Source: Terriglobia bacterium
GTDB lineage: Bacteria > Acidobacteriota > Terriglobia > JAIQFV01
Assembly: GCA_020072965.1 (NCBI GenBank)
Contig: JAIQFY010000016.1
Location: 18,860-82,859, forward strand
Length of the DNA stretch: 64,000 nucleotides
Reading direction: 5' to 3'
The notes under the pieces are model-generated. The model was not told the origin of the DNA. It saw only the letters and a list, made by a program, of their open reading frames with translations, and searched no databases. Shown piece by piece: positions 1 through 8,204 of this stretch. The first letter of the stretch is position 1. Every line of letters starts with the position of its first letter. A program made the position numbers and the translations under genes.

Positions 1-2
1 TT

Positions 3-116
3 TACTCGCTTCGAATCCTGCCGTACGTTGTTCCCGGCATAGAGACCTGGAAACGTCGTATGGCGCGCGAACGCGAATTTTCGGATAGCGAAGAATTTCA
101 CCTCCACGGCGCCTGA
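3..116 (+). CDS. C-terminal end of a small membrane-type protein (partial at window edge)
   Basis: The frame is open from base 3 and ends with TGA at 114-116, giving about 37 residues. It reads YSLRILPYVVPGIETWKRRM and closely matches the end of the next gene (YSLRLLPYVVPNIATWKRRM), so the two are tandem paralogues. The tails differ: this one ends in an acidic stretch and HLHGA, the next in SDAMF. Its start lies outside the window. I do not recognise the family; the paired ATPases downstream suggest a partner or membrane-anchor role, which is inference. Confidence 0.65.
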   Translation, partial: YSLRILPYVVPGIETWKRRMAREREFSDSEEFHLHGA

Positions 117-154
117 GCGCTGGCGTCAAAATCGAAATATCAAAAGAGGAAAAA

Positions 155-460
155 ATGCCGGAAGAAAAAGAGAAGGCCAAGGAAACAGAGAAGGTAAAAG
201 AAAAAGAGAAAGCTGGATTCTTTCATAAGATGAAAGAGGTCATGTATGGGATGGCCGCGCATGATATGTCGCGGTATGCGCTGCGCACCCGCTCCAGCAT
301 GGAGCACCTCTTCATCCTCATCACCATGGGCGACCTGATTGGCATTCCCATCCTGCCTCCCTATTACTCACTGCGGTTGCTCCCCTATGTCGTTCCCAAC
401 ATAGCCACCTGGAAACGGCGCATGCTTCGCGAGAAGGACGTTTCGGACGCCATGTTCTGA
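155..460 (+). CDS. Small membrane-associated protein, paralogue of the upstream partial gene
   Basis: 101 residues. The first 20 residues are very rich in Lys and Glu and look disordered. Residues about 45-85 are hydrophobic (LFILITMGDLIGIPILPP, then the YSLRLLPYVVP motif shared with the upstream paralogue) and could lie in or on a membrane. The C-terminal end WKRRMLREKD is basic. The start has a good purine-rich ribosome site (AGAGG about 6 bases upstream). It lies 97 bases before an ArsA-like ATPase on the same strand and probably shares its transcript. I do not recognise the family. A role as membrane anchor or client of the ATPases is inference from position only. Confidence 0.75.
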   Translation: MPEEKEKAKETEKVKEKEKAGFFHKMKEVMYGMAAHDMSRYALRTRSSMEHLFILITMGDLIGIPILPPYYSLRLLPYVVPNIATWKRRMLREKDVSDAMF

Positions 461-557
461 GCGGGTCAGCCATCCATCACCGGCCTTTTCAAGTGATCGT
501 CATGCCTTACCCATCGCTTACCTGTCAAATCATAAAATTCAAATCGAGCGGATCACA

Positions 558-1532
558 ATGTCATTAAAAGAGACTTTCGAACGCAACAAGGAACGTCGCT
601 ATATCATGTTCGGCGGAAAGGGCGGCCTCGGCAAGACCACCTTCTCGGCGGCAACCGCTTACTGGCTGGCGAAGCAGGGTCACAAGGTGCTTGTCTTTTC
701 AGTGGACCCGCAAGCCTCCTTGAGCGACATCTTTCAACAGGACATCTTCGGCAAGGGCGCGGTCAAGATCATGGACAACCTTTACGCCCAGGAGATTGAC
801 GCCGATTCCCACATCCGGGAATACCAGAACGAGATCCGCAAGAAGATCCTCGACATGTATGGCTTCGAGCAGATTCCTGAAGAAATCGAAAACTACATCC
901 AGGCGGCCTCCGCCGAACCCGCCATGGAAGAGTCCGCCATCTTCGACGCAGTGGTGGATATCGTGGTCAAAGGCGACTATGACTATTACATCTACGACCT
1001 GGTGCCGCTGGGGCACGCGCTCTACTATCTCTCGATGGCCAAAGTTTATGATGAGTGGATCAACCGCATCACCAAGCTGCGGGAGGAGATGCGTGAATAT
1101 GAGGAGATGGTGGCACGGATCAAACGGGAGAAGGTGGCCGAAGAGGACCAGATCCTTCACGAGCTTCAATACATCAAGAAACGAATCAATCTGTCTTCAG
1201 CCATTCTGACCGACCGGGACAAGACCGCCTTCTTCTTCGTCCTCGTGCCCGAGGAAATGATTATCATTGATACCAAGAATGCCGCGGAACTCTTTGCCAA
1301 GTTCGACGTGCCGATCGTGGGCTATGTCGTCAATCGCGTCCTCCCGGAGGAACTGGCCACCCAGGATATTCCGCCTTACCTCAAGAATCGGATCAAGATG
1401 CAGGCGCACTACCTGGACAAAAGCCGCCAGACCTTCGGCGACAAAGTAGTCGGCTACGTGCCGGAACTGGAACGCGATGTGACCGGCCTCCCAATGATCG
1501 AAAAACTTGCCAAAATCATGTATGGAGACTGA
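558..1532 (+). CDS. ArsA/Get3-like ATPase, first of a pair
   Basis: 324 residues, the size of single-domain ArsA/Get3 ATPases (SIMIBI class). The deviant Walker A is GKGGLGKT at residues 20-27, with the signature lysine in GKGG. Switch I is VDPQASLSD near residue 50, close to the family's DPAHSLSD. The usual DTAPTGHT signature is altered to DLVPLGHAL: the GH half is kept, the TAPT half is lost. A Lys/Glu-rich helical stretch (about residues 170-215) follows. The family couples ATP-driven dimer opening to handling of arsenite or tail-anchored membrane proteins. No ars genes are nearby, so arsenic transport is not supported. The next gene is a paralogue and the preceding small membrane-type proteins are candidate partners. 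Function beyond ATPase is unknown. Confidence 0.85.
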   Translation: MSLKETFERNKERRYIMFGGKGGLGKTTFSAATAYWLAKQGHKVLVFSVDPQASLSDIFQQDIFGKGAVKIMDNLYAQEIDADSHIREYQNEIRKKILDMYGFEQIPEEIENYIQAASAEPAMEESAIFDAVVDIVVKGDYDYYIYDLVPLGHALYYLSMAKVYDEWINRITKLREEMREYEEMVARIKREKVAEEDQILHELQYIKKRINLSSAILTDRDKTAFFFVLVPEEMIIIDTKNAAELFAKFDVPIVGYVVNRVLPEELATQDIPPYLKNRIKMQAHYLDKSRQTFGDKVVGYVPELERDVTGLPMIEKLAKIMYGD

Positions 1533-1545
1533 AAGGGACATAGCG

Positions 1546-2550
1546 ATGCACGATATTCAGGAATCATTGACCGATTACATTCAGAAACACCCCTCCCTGA
1601 AATACATCTTCTATGGCGGAAAAGGCGGGGTCGGCAAGACGGTGATGGCGGGGGCGAGTGCCCTGTGGTTTGCAGGACAGGGCCGGCGGACCTTGCTCGC
1701 TTCAACCAATCCCGTGCATAGCCTTTCGGGCCTCCTGGGTCAGGACGTTTACGGCAAGCCGACCGCCGTTAATGGAACCTCGAATCTCTGGGCTTATGAG
1801 ATTGACACCCACGAAACGATTGGTCGACTGAAACTCGATATCAAGCAAAAGATCCAGTGGTTTTTGAAGTTCGCTGAGATTTCGACGCAGGCCGACGCCT
1901 TCGTCGAAAGCGCCACCATGAATCCGGCGTTCGAAGAATCGGCCATGTTTGAGAACATGGTCGACCTCATGTTCAAAGACGAATACGACGTTTACGTTTT
2001 TGACACGGCCCCTACGGCCAACGCGCGCCGGCTGCTCGGGATGAGCAAGGTGTACTCGCTGTGGGTCAACAAAATGCTCAAGTCGCGCGGAGAGGCTCAG
2101 TCACTTCGCCAGCTGCTTTCGTTTACTAAGAAAAAAGAAGAAGACCCGTTGATGGACTATCTCGTTTCGTTTCGCGACCGGATGGGACACGCGCGGGAGC
2201 TTCTGACCGACCCCGAAAAGACCTCTTTCTTCTTTGTGACCCTGCCCGAAGCCTTGCCCATCGCGGTGATCAAGCGGTTCATCAACTGGTTTCACGATTT
2301 TGGAATTCCTGTGGGCGGCGTGATCGTCAACATGCTCATCCAGAAAGCACAGGTCCAGCCCGGCGCCCCCGAGTTCGTGAAGAACCGCGTTAAAATGCAA
2401 CAGTCGTACATGGACGAGATCTGGCGCGACTTCGATGGCAGTGTGCGCGCGCTGATTCCCCTCTTTGACAACGAAGTGCGCGGCGTTGAATCGCTCAGCC
2501 GGGTCTTCGATCAGAACTGGCAGAATTGGGACCAGGTAGCACAGCCGTAG
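1546..2550 (+). CDS. ArsA/Get3-like ATPase, second of a pair
   Basis: 334 residues from the ATG at 1546, chosen because AAAGGGA lies about 8 bases upstream; an in-frame ATG at 1507 would overlap the previous gene by 26 bases and lacks a clear ribosome site. The deviant Walker A is GKGGVGKT. Switch I is TNPVHSLSG, where the usual Asp of DPAHS is Asn. The signature reads DTAPTANARRLL: DTAPT is kept but GHT is lost, the mirror image of the preceding paralogue. The C-terminal third (VIVNMLIQKA, VKNRVKMQQSYMDEI) aligns with the paralogue's VNRVLPEEL and KNRIKMQAHYLDK. Only 13 bases separate the two genes, so they are co-transcribed and probably form a heteromer (inference). Confidence 0.85.
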   Translation: MHDIQESLTDYIQKHPSLKYIFYGGKGGVGKTVMAGASALWFAGQGRRTLLASTNPVHSLSGLLGQDVYGKPTAVNGTSNLWAYEIDTHETIGRLKLDIKQKIQWFLKFAEISTQADAFVESATMNPAFEESAMFENMVDLMFKDEYDVYVFDTAPTANARRLLGMSKVYSLWVNKMLKSRGEAQSLRQLLSFTKKKEEDPLMDYLVSFRDRMGHARELLTDPEKTSFFFVTLPEALPIAVIKRFINWFHDFGIPVGGVIVNMLIQKAQVQPGAPEFVKNRVKMQQSYMDEIWRDFDGSVRALIPLFDNEVRGVESLSRVFDQNWQNWDQVAQP

Positions 2551-2716
2551 GCGCTGGGATTGCGGATTTCGGATTTCGGATTGAGGAATGTGGAATAGGA
2601 GTGGGGCGCGGATTCATCGGCATCGGGCATGACACGGCTTGGAATCATTGACCCTGGAGTGCTGCCCTCAGAAACCTCGCTCCGAGAGGGCCTGCTGCCC
2701 CCGGGACGCTCCAAGT

Positions 2717-2938
2717 CCCAACTCCGTGAGGAGTGGCATCTTTGTAGTAACGGCAAGGCTCCCGCTCGTAGAAGTGGAACCCCGTGAGGGGTGGCATCTC
2801 GGGGCGTTAAAGTTTGGGCCGCACGGTATTGACCTGAAGAATTGATTTCTGCAACTCAGATGTCGCCCCTGACGGGGTTCATGGGGGAACGGCGTCTGAG
2901 GATTCGGCTACACAGAGGCCACTCCTCACGGAGTTGGG
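2717..2938. repeat. Inverted repeat in a 490-bp gene-free stretch
   Basis: Between the ATPase pair and the cytochrome gene (2551-3043) I see no gene. The stretch holds a perfect 21-bp inverted repeat (arms 2717-2737 and 2918-2938, core CTCCGTGAGGAG) and a related degenerate copy near 2781-2800 (CCCCGTGAGGGGTGGCATC). Both operons converge here, so the repeat sits in a convergent intergenic region; no U-tract follows, so it is not a typical terminator. Confidence 0.6.
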
Positions 2939-3043
2939 GATTGCTCAACCGTCAGGAGCCCGCACCTCCGATAAAGAAGGCAGCGCGTCCCTCCTTCGTA
3001 AGGGTGTAAATAATCCTGTCCCGGCTTGCCTTCGGCGGCAGGA

Positions 3044-3763
3044 TTAATGTTTGCCGACCTCGAGCGACCGGCCCTTGCCCTGGGAGAGGATGTAGGCTTC
3101 CACGGCTCGCAACTTTTCATCGTCCTGAGGCAGCGGCTTCCCTTTTTCGGGATTCTCGATGCACCAGTTGATCATATCCCGCAGCAACGCCACCTTTTTC
3201 AATTGCACCTGGAACTTGGGATAAGTTTCGGGGTGCGTATTGGACGAGTCGGGATGGCACATGTCGCAGGAAATACCGATGGTGCCGCCGAGCCCTGTTG
3301 AGCTATGGAACAACCGGTATCCCTCATCAACCATCTTCTTCAACTCGAGATTCCAGATCAATTTGTCGCGATCCGTAAACTTCACCGGCTGTTTCTCAGG
3401 CGCTGAAGCGGCCGGTATAGTTTGCTGCTCCGCACCCGTCACGGGATGGGAGGCCATCGCCAGGGCTTCCTCCTGTCTCCAGGACCCAACGCGTTGCGGA
3501 TTCCTTTCCATCCACGCGGCCAAAATCACGCGGGCCATTTTCAGTGACTGTTCCCGATTGTTGGGATCATGTGAGGACGGGACATCGAGGCCGGCGTTGG
3601 CCACGCCGTCACACGGGGTCACCTGGACATGCTGGACCCTATCCGTCCGATCCTGCGGCGTGCCCGCCGAAGCCCGCTGGGAGAAAAGGAACATCGCTAC
3701 CGTTGATATCAGCACACTCGCCAGGATTCCCCAAAGGAGTTTCCTTTCCCTATTTGTTTGCAT
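3044..3763 (-). CDS. Secreted or membrane-anchored monoheme c-type cytochrome
   Basis: 239 residues. The N-terminus has a basic start and a hydrophobic helix (residues 9-28) ending in RASAG, a signal peptide or anchor, so the protein acts in the periplasm. One haem-c motif, CDMCH, lies at residues 166-170, with a downstream cytochrome-like segment (LRDMINWCIENPEKG, then LRAVEAYILSQGKG) similar to SoxA/class I cytochromes. Residues 30-130 match nothing I know. The start has GGAG about 10 bases upstream. It is the last gene of the leftward operon peroxidase - phosphoesterase - cytochrome, 90 bases after the phosphoesterase, and is a likely electron donor or acceptor for the peroxidase (inference). 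Confidence 0.8.
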   Translation of the reverse strand: MQTNRERKLLWGILASVLISTVAMFLFSQRASAGTPQDRTDRVQHVQVTPCDGVANAGLDVPSSHDPNNREQSLKMARVILAAWMERNPQRVGSWRQEEALAMASHPVTGAEQQTIPAASAPEKQPVKFTDRDKLIWNLELKKMVDEGYRLFHSSTGLGGTIGISCDMCHPDSSNTHPETYPKFQVQLKKVALLRDMINWCIENPEKGKPLPQDDEKLRAVEAYILSQGKGRSLEVGKH

Positions 3764-3853
3764 ACCCGCTTCTCCTTATCTGCTGACCATCTCTTGGATT
3801 TCTGCCTTTCCAATCGTAGAGTCAAGGTCTAGCGGTTTCCCGCCCCTGCTCCT

Positions 3854-5005
3854 TCAATACGTCGAATCCACAGCGAGTGGCGGTTGATCCACCTTTCCGC
3901 CGCTGTCCAGGTAGCGGGCGGTAATCGTGACCGGATTCCGCGACCAGAGATTGTAGCGCGCATTCACTTCACCGCTCTTGAGCACATCCATGGAGCCGTC
4001 CCCGCAGCCGTCGAATTCATCAAAGGGATCGGCACGGTTCATTTGGACCGTCAGTTTCGGGAGGCCGTGCGGCGCATAGGGCCACGGCCACGCCGTGGAG
4101 AGCATTCCGTGAAAGGAAATATTCCCGATGCGGTTGGACAACATCTGGTGGGTGTGACCGTGGATGACGGTGACGGTCTTGAATGGCGCCAAAAGCGCTT
4201 GAACCTGTTCCGCGTCGTCGGTCCAGAAATTCCACGCCTTGTAATACTTGTAAAGCGGGGAATGGGAAAAGACGACCAGCGGAGTGGTTTTTGGGACTGC
4301 CGCCAGGTCGTTCTTGAGCCACTCGCGCTGCGCTTCCCCGACCGTGAACGGCCGGCCGTGCGGATTGTCGAGTTGCGCCATGGCCTGCATGCGCTGGAGT
4401 GGGGTCAGGTTCGGCTTGGTCCAGTAGTCTTCAACGACGACGCTTTGAAGGACGACGAAATGAACGCCCTTGTGATCAAAGGAGTAGGTTTCTTTGCCGA
4501 ACAACTCCCGCCATTTTTCACCCATGTCGAAATACCAATCATGCTCGCCCACCATCATATAGCGTTTGGGTTTCAGCTCATCCAGGATCTGTTTTCCCAG
4601 CGCCAGCTCGCCAGGTGCGCCCAGTTGCGCCAGATCTCCACCAAAAAGAACGAAGTCAGGCTGAGGATCCAGGGCATTGACATCGGCCACGGCTTTTATA
4701 GCCGCCCGAACAAAGCGCTCGTTGAGCTTCTTTTCATAAAGGTGGGAATCGGAAACATAGGCGATGGTGAACGACTTCGGCGCCTCGGGAGCCGCCGCGG
4801 CGCCGCCCGACGCCCCGCCCTCCCCTCCAAAATCAAATTCGATCGGTTGAAAGGAGTGGGCTGCAATCTTTCCCGTGGCAGCCACTGTAGCGGCGGCAAT
4901 GCCGGCCACTCGCAAGAAGCCGCGACGCGAGAGCGAGGTGAGCTGCTTCAGGTAGCTTTCTCGCGCAGTCAAGTATTCCTGATGCTGTGCTTCTTTTGGT
5001 CCCAT
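3854..5005 (-). CDS. Tat-exported calcineurin-like metallophosphoesterase
   Basis: 383 residues. A twin-arginine signal (SRRGFL at residues 26-31, then an Ala-rich hydrophobic segment) predicts folded export to the periplasm. Metallophosphoesterase motifs appear in order: DSH (residues 86-88), GGDLAQLG (Asp124), GEHD (153-156, replacing the usual GNHD), FSHSPLYK and GHTH. The Asn of GNHD normally binds the bridging metal, so its replacement by Glu is unusual. AAGGAGG precedes the ATG at good spacing. It lies 66 bases downstream of the peroxidase gene in the same operon. The substrate cannot be told; association with a cytochrome c peroxidase suggests a redox or cell-envelope stress setting. 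Confidence 0.88.
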   Translation of the reverse strand: MGPKEAQHQEYLTARESYLKQLTSLSRRGFLRVAGIAAATVAATGKIAAHSFQPIEFDFGGEGGASGGAAAAPEAPKSFTIAYVSDSHLYEKKLNERFVRAAIKAVADVNALDPQPDFVLFGGDLAQLGAPGELALGKQILDELKPKRYMMVGEHDWYFDMGEKWRELFGKETYSFDHKGVHFVVLQSVVVEDYWTKPNLTPLQRMQAMAQLDNPHGRPFTVGEAQREWLKNDLAAVPKTTPLVVFSHSPLYKYYKAWNFWTDDAEQVQALLAPFKTVTVIHGHTHQMLSNRIGNISFHGMLSTAWPWPYAPHGLPKLTVQMNRADPFDEFDGCGDGSMDVLKSGEVNARYNLWSRNPVTITARYLDSGGKVDQPPLAVDSTY

Positions 5006-5071
5006 GGTTCCTCCTTGGCTTTTAGACTCGTCGGTTCGTCCCGGGATCTCGGTTCGATGGATCCCTCTCGC

Positions 5072-6277
5072 TCACTTCTTCTGCTCGGCAACCCTTGACT
5101 TGGCTTCCCGAGCGATGTCATCGCTCGTGAGTGCCTTCATAAATTCCACTAGATCACCCTTCTCTTCGGCTGTCAGGTTAAGCTTGACAATCCCGCCATC
5201 GAGATTGGGATTGGGCTCGCCCCCCTTGTCGTAGAAGTCAACGACATCGGCCAGGGTCGCCTGGCTGCCGTCATGCAGGTAGGGAGGGGTCAGCGCCACG
5301 TTGCGCAGCCCCGGCGTCTTGAACGCGCCGATATCCTTCGGCTGCCGGCTCACCAGGAAGCGGCCCAGTTCGGCGTAGGCCTCATCATGAGCCAGCGTGG
5401 AGAGACTGCCTCCGGAGAGGGTGGCTGCCTTCCGGGCGAGCGCGTCGAAGGATTTGGCGTTCATGGCCACGCCGATGTTGTGAAACTTGTTGTCAGTAAA
5501 GAACGGGGAGGTCGAATTGAATGCGTGACAGGAGATGCACCGCCCCTTGTTCTGGAAAAGGTTCCAACCCCGCTTGGCAGAGTCCGACAGGGCCGTCTGG
5601 TCACCTGCCACAAACCGGTCGAACGATGAATCGCCTGCTACGAGCGTCCGCTCGAAAGCGGCAATCGCCTGAACCGCGCGATCGATCGTAATCTCACCCC
5701 CGAAAACATCTTTGAAGGCCTTGACGTATTCGGGAACCCCTTTCAACTTGCTCACCACGGCATCGTGCGATGGCATGCCCATCTCAACAGGATTGGTGAG
5801 AGGCTGCTTGGCTTGCTCTTCCAGGGTCGGGGCCCTCCCATCCCAGAATTGAAACTCATTGAAAACTGCATTGAGCACGGTGGGCGAATTTCGGGCGCCC
5901 TTCTGGTGCTTGATCCCTACCGCCACCCTCTCTTCGTCAGCAAATGCAAACGCGGCATCGTGGCAGGTGGAACAGGCCACCGTGTTGTCAGCCGAAAGCC
6001 TTTTGTCGAAATAGAGTTTTCGCCCCAACTCCACCTTGGCGGAAGTCATCGGATTCTCAGCAGGCACCAGGATTGACCACAGATCGCCTGGAATCCCGAG
6101 AGGAAATTTTGGCTGGAAGGAGGTCGACTCCGCTGCTTGTGCAAAAAGCATGCCGGCCCCGCTGAATGCCCCGCCAGGCCCGAACAATCCAGGGGCGCTG
6201 CCGAGCACCAGGCCAACCATCCACACACCGATAAGACCAAGAGAGGCGATCCATCTCAGGTTTTCTTGACGAGGCAT
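5072..6277 (-). CDS. Di-heme cytochrome c peroxidase (MauG/CcpA family)
   Basis: 401 residues. A hydrophobic signal sequence ends near residue 48 (LFAQAAES). Two haem-c motifs, CSTCH (102-106) and CISCH (247-251), have the spacing of bacterial di-heme peroxidases. Other family segments are present: ARNSPTVLNA, FWDGRAPTLEEQA, GAFKTPGLRNV and TPPYLHDGS. The enzyme reduces hydrogen peroxide in the periplasm with electrons from a c-type cytochrome. GGAGGTGTGA precedes the ATG. It heads the leftward operon and faces the sigma/anti-sigma operon across 257 bases, so control by that ECF sigma is plausible but unproven. A MauG-like oxidative maturation role cannot be excluded. Confidence 0.93.
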   Translation of the reverse strand: MPRQENLRWIASLGLIGVWMVGLVLGSAPGLFGPGGAFSGAGMLFAQAAESTSFQPKFPLGIPGDLWSILVPAENPMTSAKVELGRKLYFDKRLSADNTVACSTCHDAAFAFADEERVAVGIKHQKGARNSPTVLNAVFNEFQFWDGRAPTLEEQAKQPLTNPVEMGMPSHDAVVSKLKGVPEYVKAFKDVFGGEITIDRAVQAIAAFERTLVAGDSSFDRFVAGDQTALSDSAKRGWNLFQNKGRCISCHAFNSTSPFFTDNKFHNIGVAMNAKSFDALARKAATLSGGSLSTLAHDEAYAELGRFLVSRQPKDIGAFKTPGLRNVALTPPYLHDGSQATLADVVDFYDKGGEPNPNLDGGIVKLNLTAEEKGDLVEFMKALTSDDIAREAKSRVAEQKK

Positions 6278-6534
6278 TCACACCTCCGTAAGATAGCAGA
6301 CCCGTGTCGCGTCATAGTTTACACACCACTGAAAATGAGCCACGAAGCAAGACCTTGGGTCAAGGTAATCGGAAGGATTCTCTTCAATTGCCCAACTCGT
6401 ACCACTGTTCACGCGGGTTGTTCATTAGCATAACAAATGGGACACCCCTTTTATTCCATTGAACTGAGGTTATTGATTGAGGGAATTTCCTGCCTTGACA
6501 TTGGGTTATTCCTACAGCAGGTCCTGGACATCTG
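6278..6534. promoter_or_regulatory. Divergent promoter region between redox operon and ECF sigma operon
   Basis: The 257 bases separate two divergent operons and must hold both promoters. On the sigma side there is a TTGACA at 6495-6500, 35 bases before the sigma start, and a GGAATTTCC palindrome at 6482-6490. I could not pair either with a convincing -10 element. No coding potential is seen. Confidence 0.45.
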
Positions 6535-7149
6535 ATGAGGACGGTTTTTAGAAAAAGATGGAAGAACCAGAATGCCGGGATCGAGCCTGCGGAATCCCAG
6601 GACTTCGGGGTGCAAATATTGGAGCACCTTGAGAGCCTCTTCGGGTATGCCATCGCTTTGACGAAGGACATTGCGTCGGCGCAGGATTTGGTTCAGGAAA
6701 CCGTTCTGCGCGCCATTAAGAATGCAGAAAGCTGGCAGGCACACAGCAACCTGAAGGCGTGGCTGTTTACTATCCAGCGAAACGCCTGGATTAATGAGTG
6801 TCATCGTCGGCAGCATGCCGTGGAATTCTCTTCTTTGAGCATATCGGTGGAGGACCTTTGGGGTTCGCCTAAGTTGAGGGGGGATCTTCCCAATGGCGAC
6901 ATGTCTTCAGAACACGCCTGGTTACGGCACGAGGTTCAAGCCGCAGTGGAAGCGTTGTCGCCGGGGCATCGTGAGGTCGTGCTGCTGAGAGATTTCGAAG
7001 GTTTTGATTACAAGGAGATTGCCAAGATCGTGGGGGTTCCAATCGGCACCGTGATGTCGCGGCTCAACCGCGCCCGGTCGGAGTTGCGAAAGCGACTCCA
7101 ACATTTGAATCAAAGGAAGGGCGGACCCGTGTCGAATGAGCGATTGTGA
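6535..7149 (+). CDS. ECF-type RNA polymerase sigma factor
   Basis: 204 residues. Region 2 spans about residues 35-85: FGYAIALTKDIASAQDLVQE, then AWLFTIQRNAWINECHRR, the -10 recognition and core-binding part. Region 4 spans about 135-190: AVEALSPGHREVVLLRDFEG, then YKEIAKIVGVPIGTVMSRL, a helix-turn-helix for the -35. It overlaps the anti-sigma gene by 14 bases, the usual coupled arrangement. No strong ribosome site is visible upstream of the ATG, so the start could be a few codons downstream. Likely targets are its own operon and the divergent peroxidase operon (inference from position). Confidence 0.93.
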   Translation: MRTVFRKRWKNQNAGIEPAESQDFGVQILEHLESLFGYAIALTKDIASAQDLVQETVLRAIKNAESWQAHSNLKAWLFTIQRNAWINECHRRQHAVEFSSLSISVEDLWGSPKLRGDLPNGDMSSEHAWLRHEVQAAVEALSPGHREVVLLRDFEGFDYKEIAKIVGVPIGTVMSRLNRARSELRKRLQHLNQRKGGPVSNERL

Positions 7150-7972
7150 TCAGGCTCGACAACAATTTGCTTATTTACTTGATGGAGAACTGCAGGGCGC
7201 TGAACTGGAGGAGTTTGAAACGCATCTTGCCGGTTGCACCAGCTGCCGCCAGGCGTTGGACGAGGAGCGCGACTTTATCGATATCGTTCGCTCCGCCAAG
7301 CCCACGCACCGGCTGCCCGACGGGCTTCGCACCCGATTGAATGATCGGCTCCAAAGTGAAAATCTCCCTCGCCCGCATGTCGGAACTCTTCTTCGACCCC
7401 GTGTGGTCGTGGCGGCGCTACTGGTAATCATCGCGGTCGCCTTTTCCATCTATCGGCTTCAAACTGCCTCCGCCGCCGACTTTGAACGATTCGCCTCCGA
7501 GACCCATCTGAAAAGGCTGAGCGGGCAGTTGCCGATGGAGATTTCGAGTGAATCGCCACAGGCGGTTTCCGACTGGTATATCGGCAAGGTCCCTTTCCGG
7601 CTCTCCCTGCCGAATTACCAGACCGATCCCGGCGAGCAGAAACCGTACGAACTCCAAGGAGCGCGCCTCGTTGAGTTTAGAAACGAATTTGCTGCCTATA
7701 TCGGTTACGCGATGGGGGGACGCCCTATTTCTCTCATCGTCACCACCGAACAGCTGGCGACTCCCAGGGGGGGTGAGGAGATCAAATCGCATGGCCTGAC
7801 CTTCCACTTTCGCACCGTCCAGGGCCTGAAGGTCCTCACCTGGGAGGATAAGGGGCTGACTTATGCCCAGGTCTCCGATCTTGAGGGCCGGGGCCAGCAA
7901 TCCTGTATCATCTGCCATCCCGGACCCAGCAACCGCCATCTGTTTGATGAGCTGAAGGACAAGGGCAACTGA
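7136..7972 (+). CDS. Membrane zinc anti-sigma factor with a periplasmic CxxCH motif
   Basis: 278 residues. An N-terminal zinc-binding anti-sigma domain has Cys4, His30, Cys34 and Cys37 (H-x3-C-x2-C). One transmembrane helix spans about 90-106, placing residues about 107-278 in the periplasm. That domain resembles nothing I can name, but ends with SCIICHPGPSNRH, giving a c-type haem motif CIICH at 257-261. Known zinc anti-sigma factors hold the sigma factor inactive and release it on a signal; a covalently bound haem at the far end would allow sensing of redox state, oxygen or peroxide. Neighbouring genes encode two haem-c proteins. Haem attachment is inference; CxxCH could also bind metal or form a disulfide. 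Confidence 0.88.
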   Translation: MSDCDQARQQFAYLLDGELQGAELEEFETHLAGCTSCRQALDEERDFIDIVRSAKPTHRLPDGLRTRLNDRLQSENLPRPHVGTLLRPRVVVAALLVIIAVAFSIYRLQTASAADFERFASETHLKRLSGQLPMEISSESPQAVSDWYIGKVPFRLSLPNYQTDPGEQKPYELQGARLVEFRNEFAAYIGYAMGGRPISLIVTTEQLATPRGGEEIKSHGLTFHFRTVQGLKVLTWEDKGLTYAQVSDLEGRGQQSCIICHPGPSNRHLFDELKDKGN

Positions 7973-8204
7973 AAGCTTCGCTCTGATTCCATTCCAAGCA
8001 GGGAAGACACTGAAAGGGCGTGGGTCCGTGGGATTTCAGAATGCCCGTCTAACCGCAAAGACCGCCATGGAGGCGCGAAGGTCGCAAAGAAATATCTGGT
8101 ACCGATTACTTGACGGTACCCCTCGAGGCGGACTCAAGGGGTATCCTGCATTTGAGCAACGGGCCGACAGGGCCTGACCCGCCAGGCTCATTGATTTCTG
8201 AATT

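Noticed and set aside
699..1541. Opposite-strand ORFs over the first ATPase gene
   Set aside because: Shadow frames of a strongly supported gene, caused by codon bias.
558..2550. Arsenite-efflux ATPase operon
   Set aside because: No ArsB, ArsC, ArsD or arsenic-type ArsR neighbour, and the signature motifs are altered.
3884..5098. 404-codon plus-strand ORF opposite the phosphoesterase
   Set aside because: The minus strand carries all metallophosphoesterase motifs, a Tat signal and a ribosome site; the plus frame has none.
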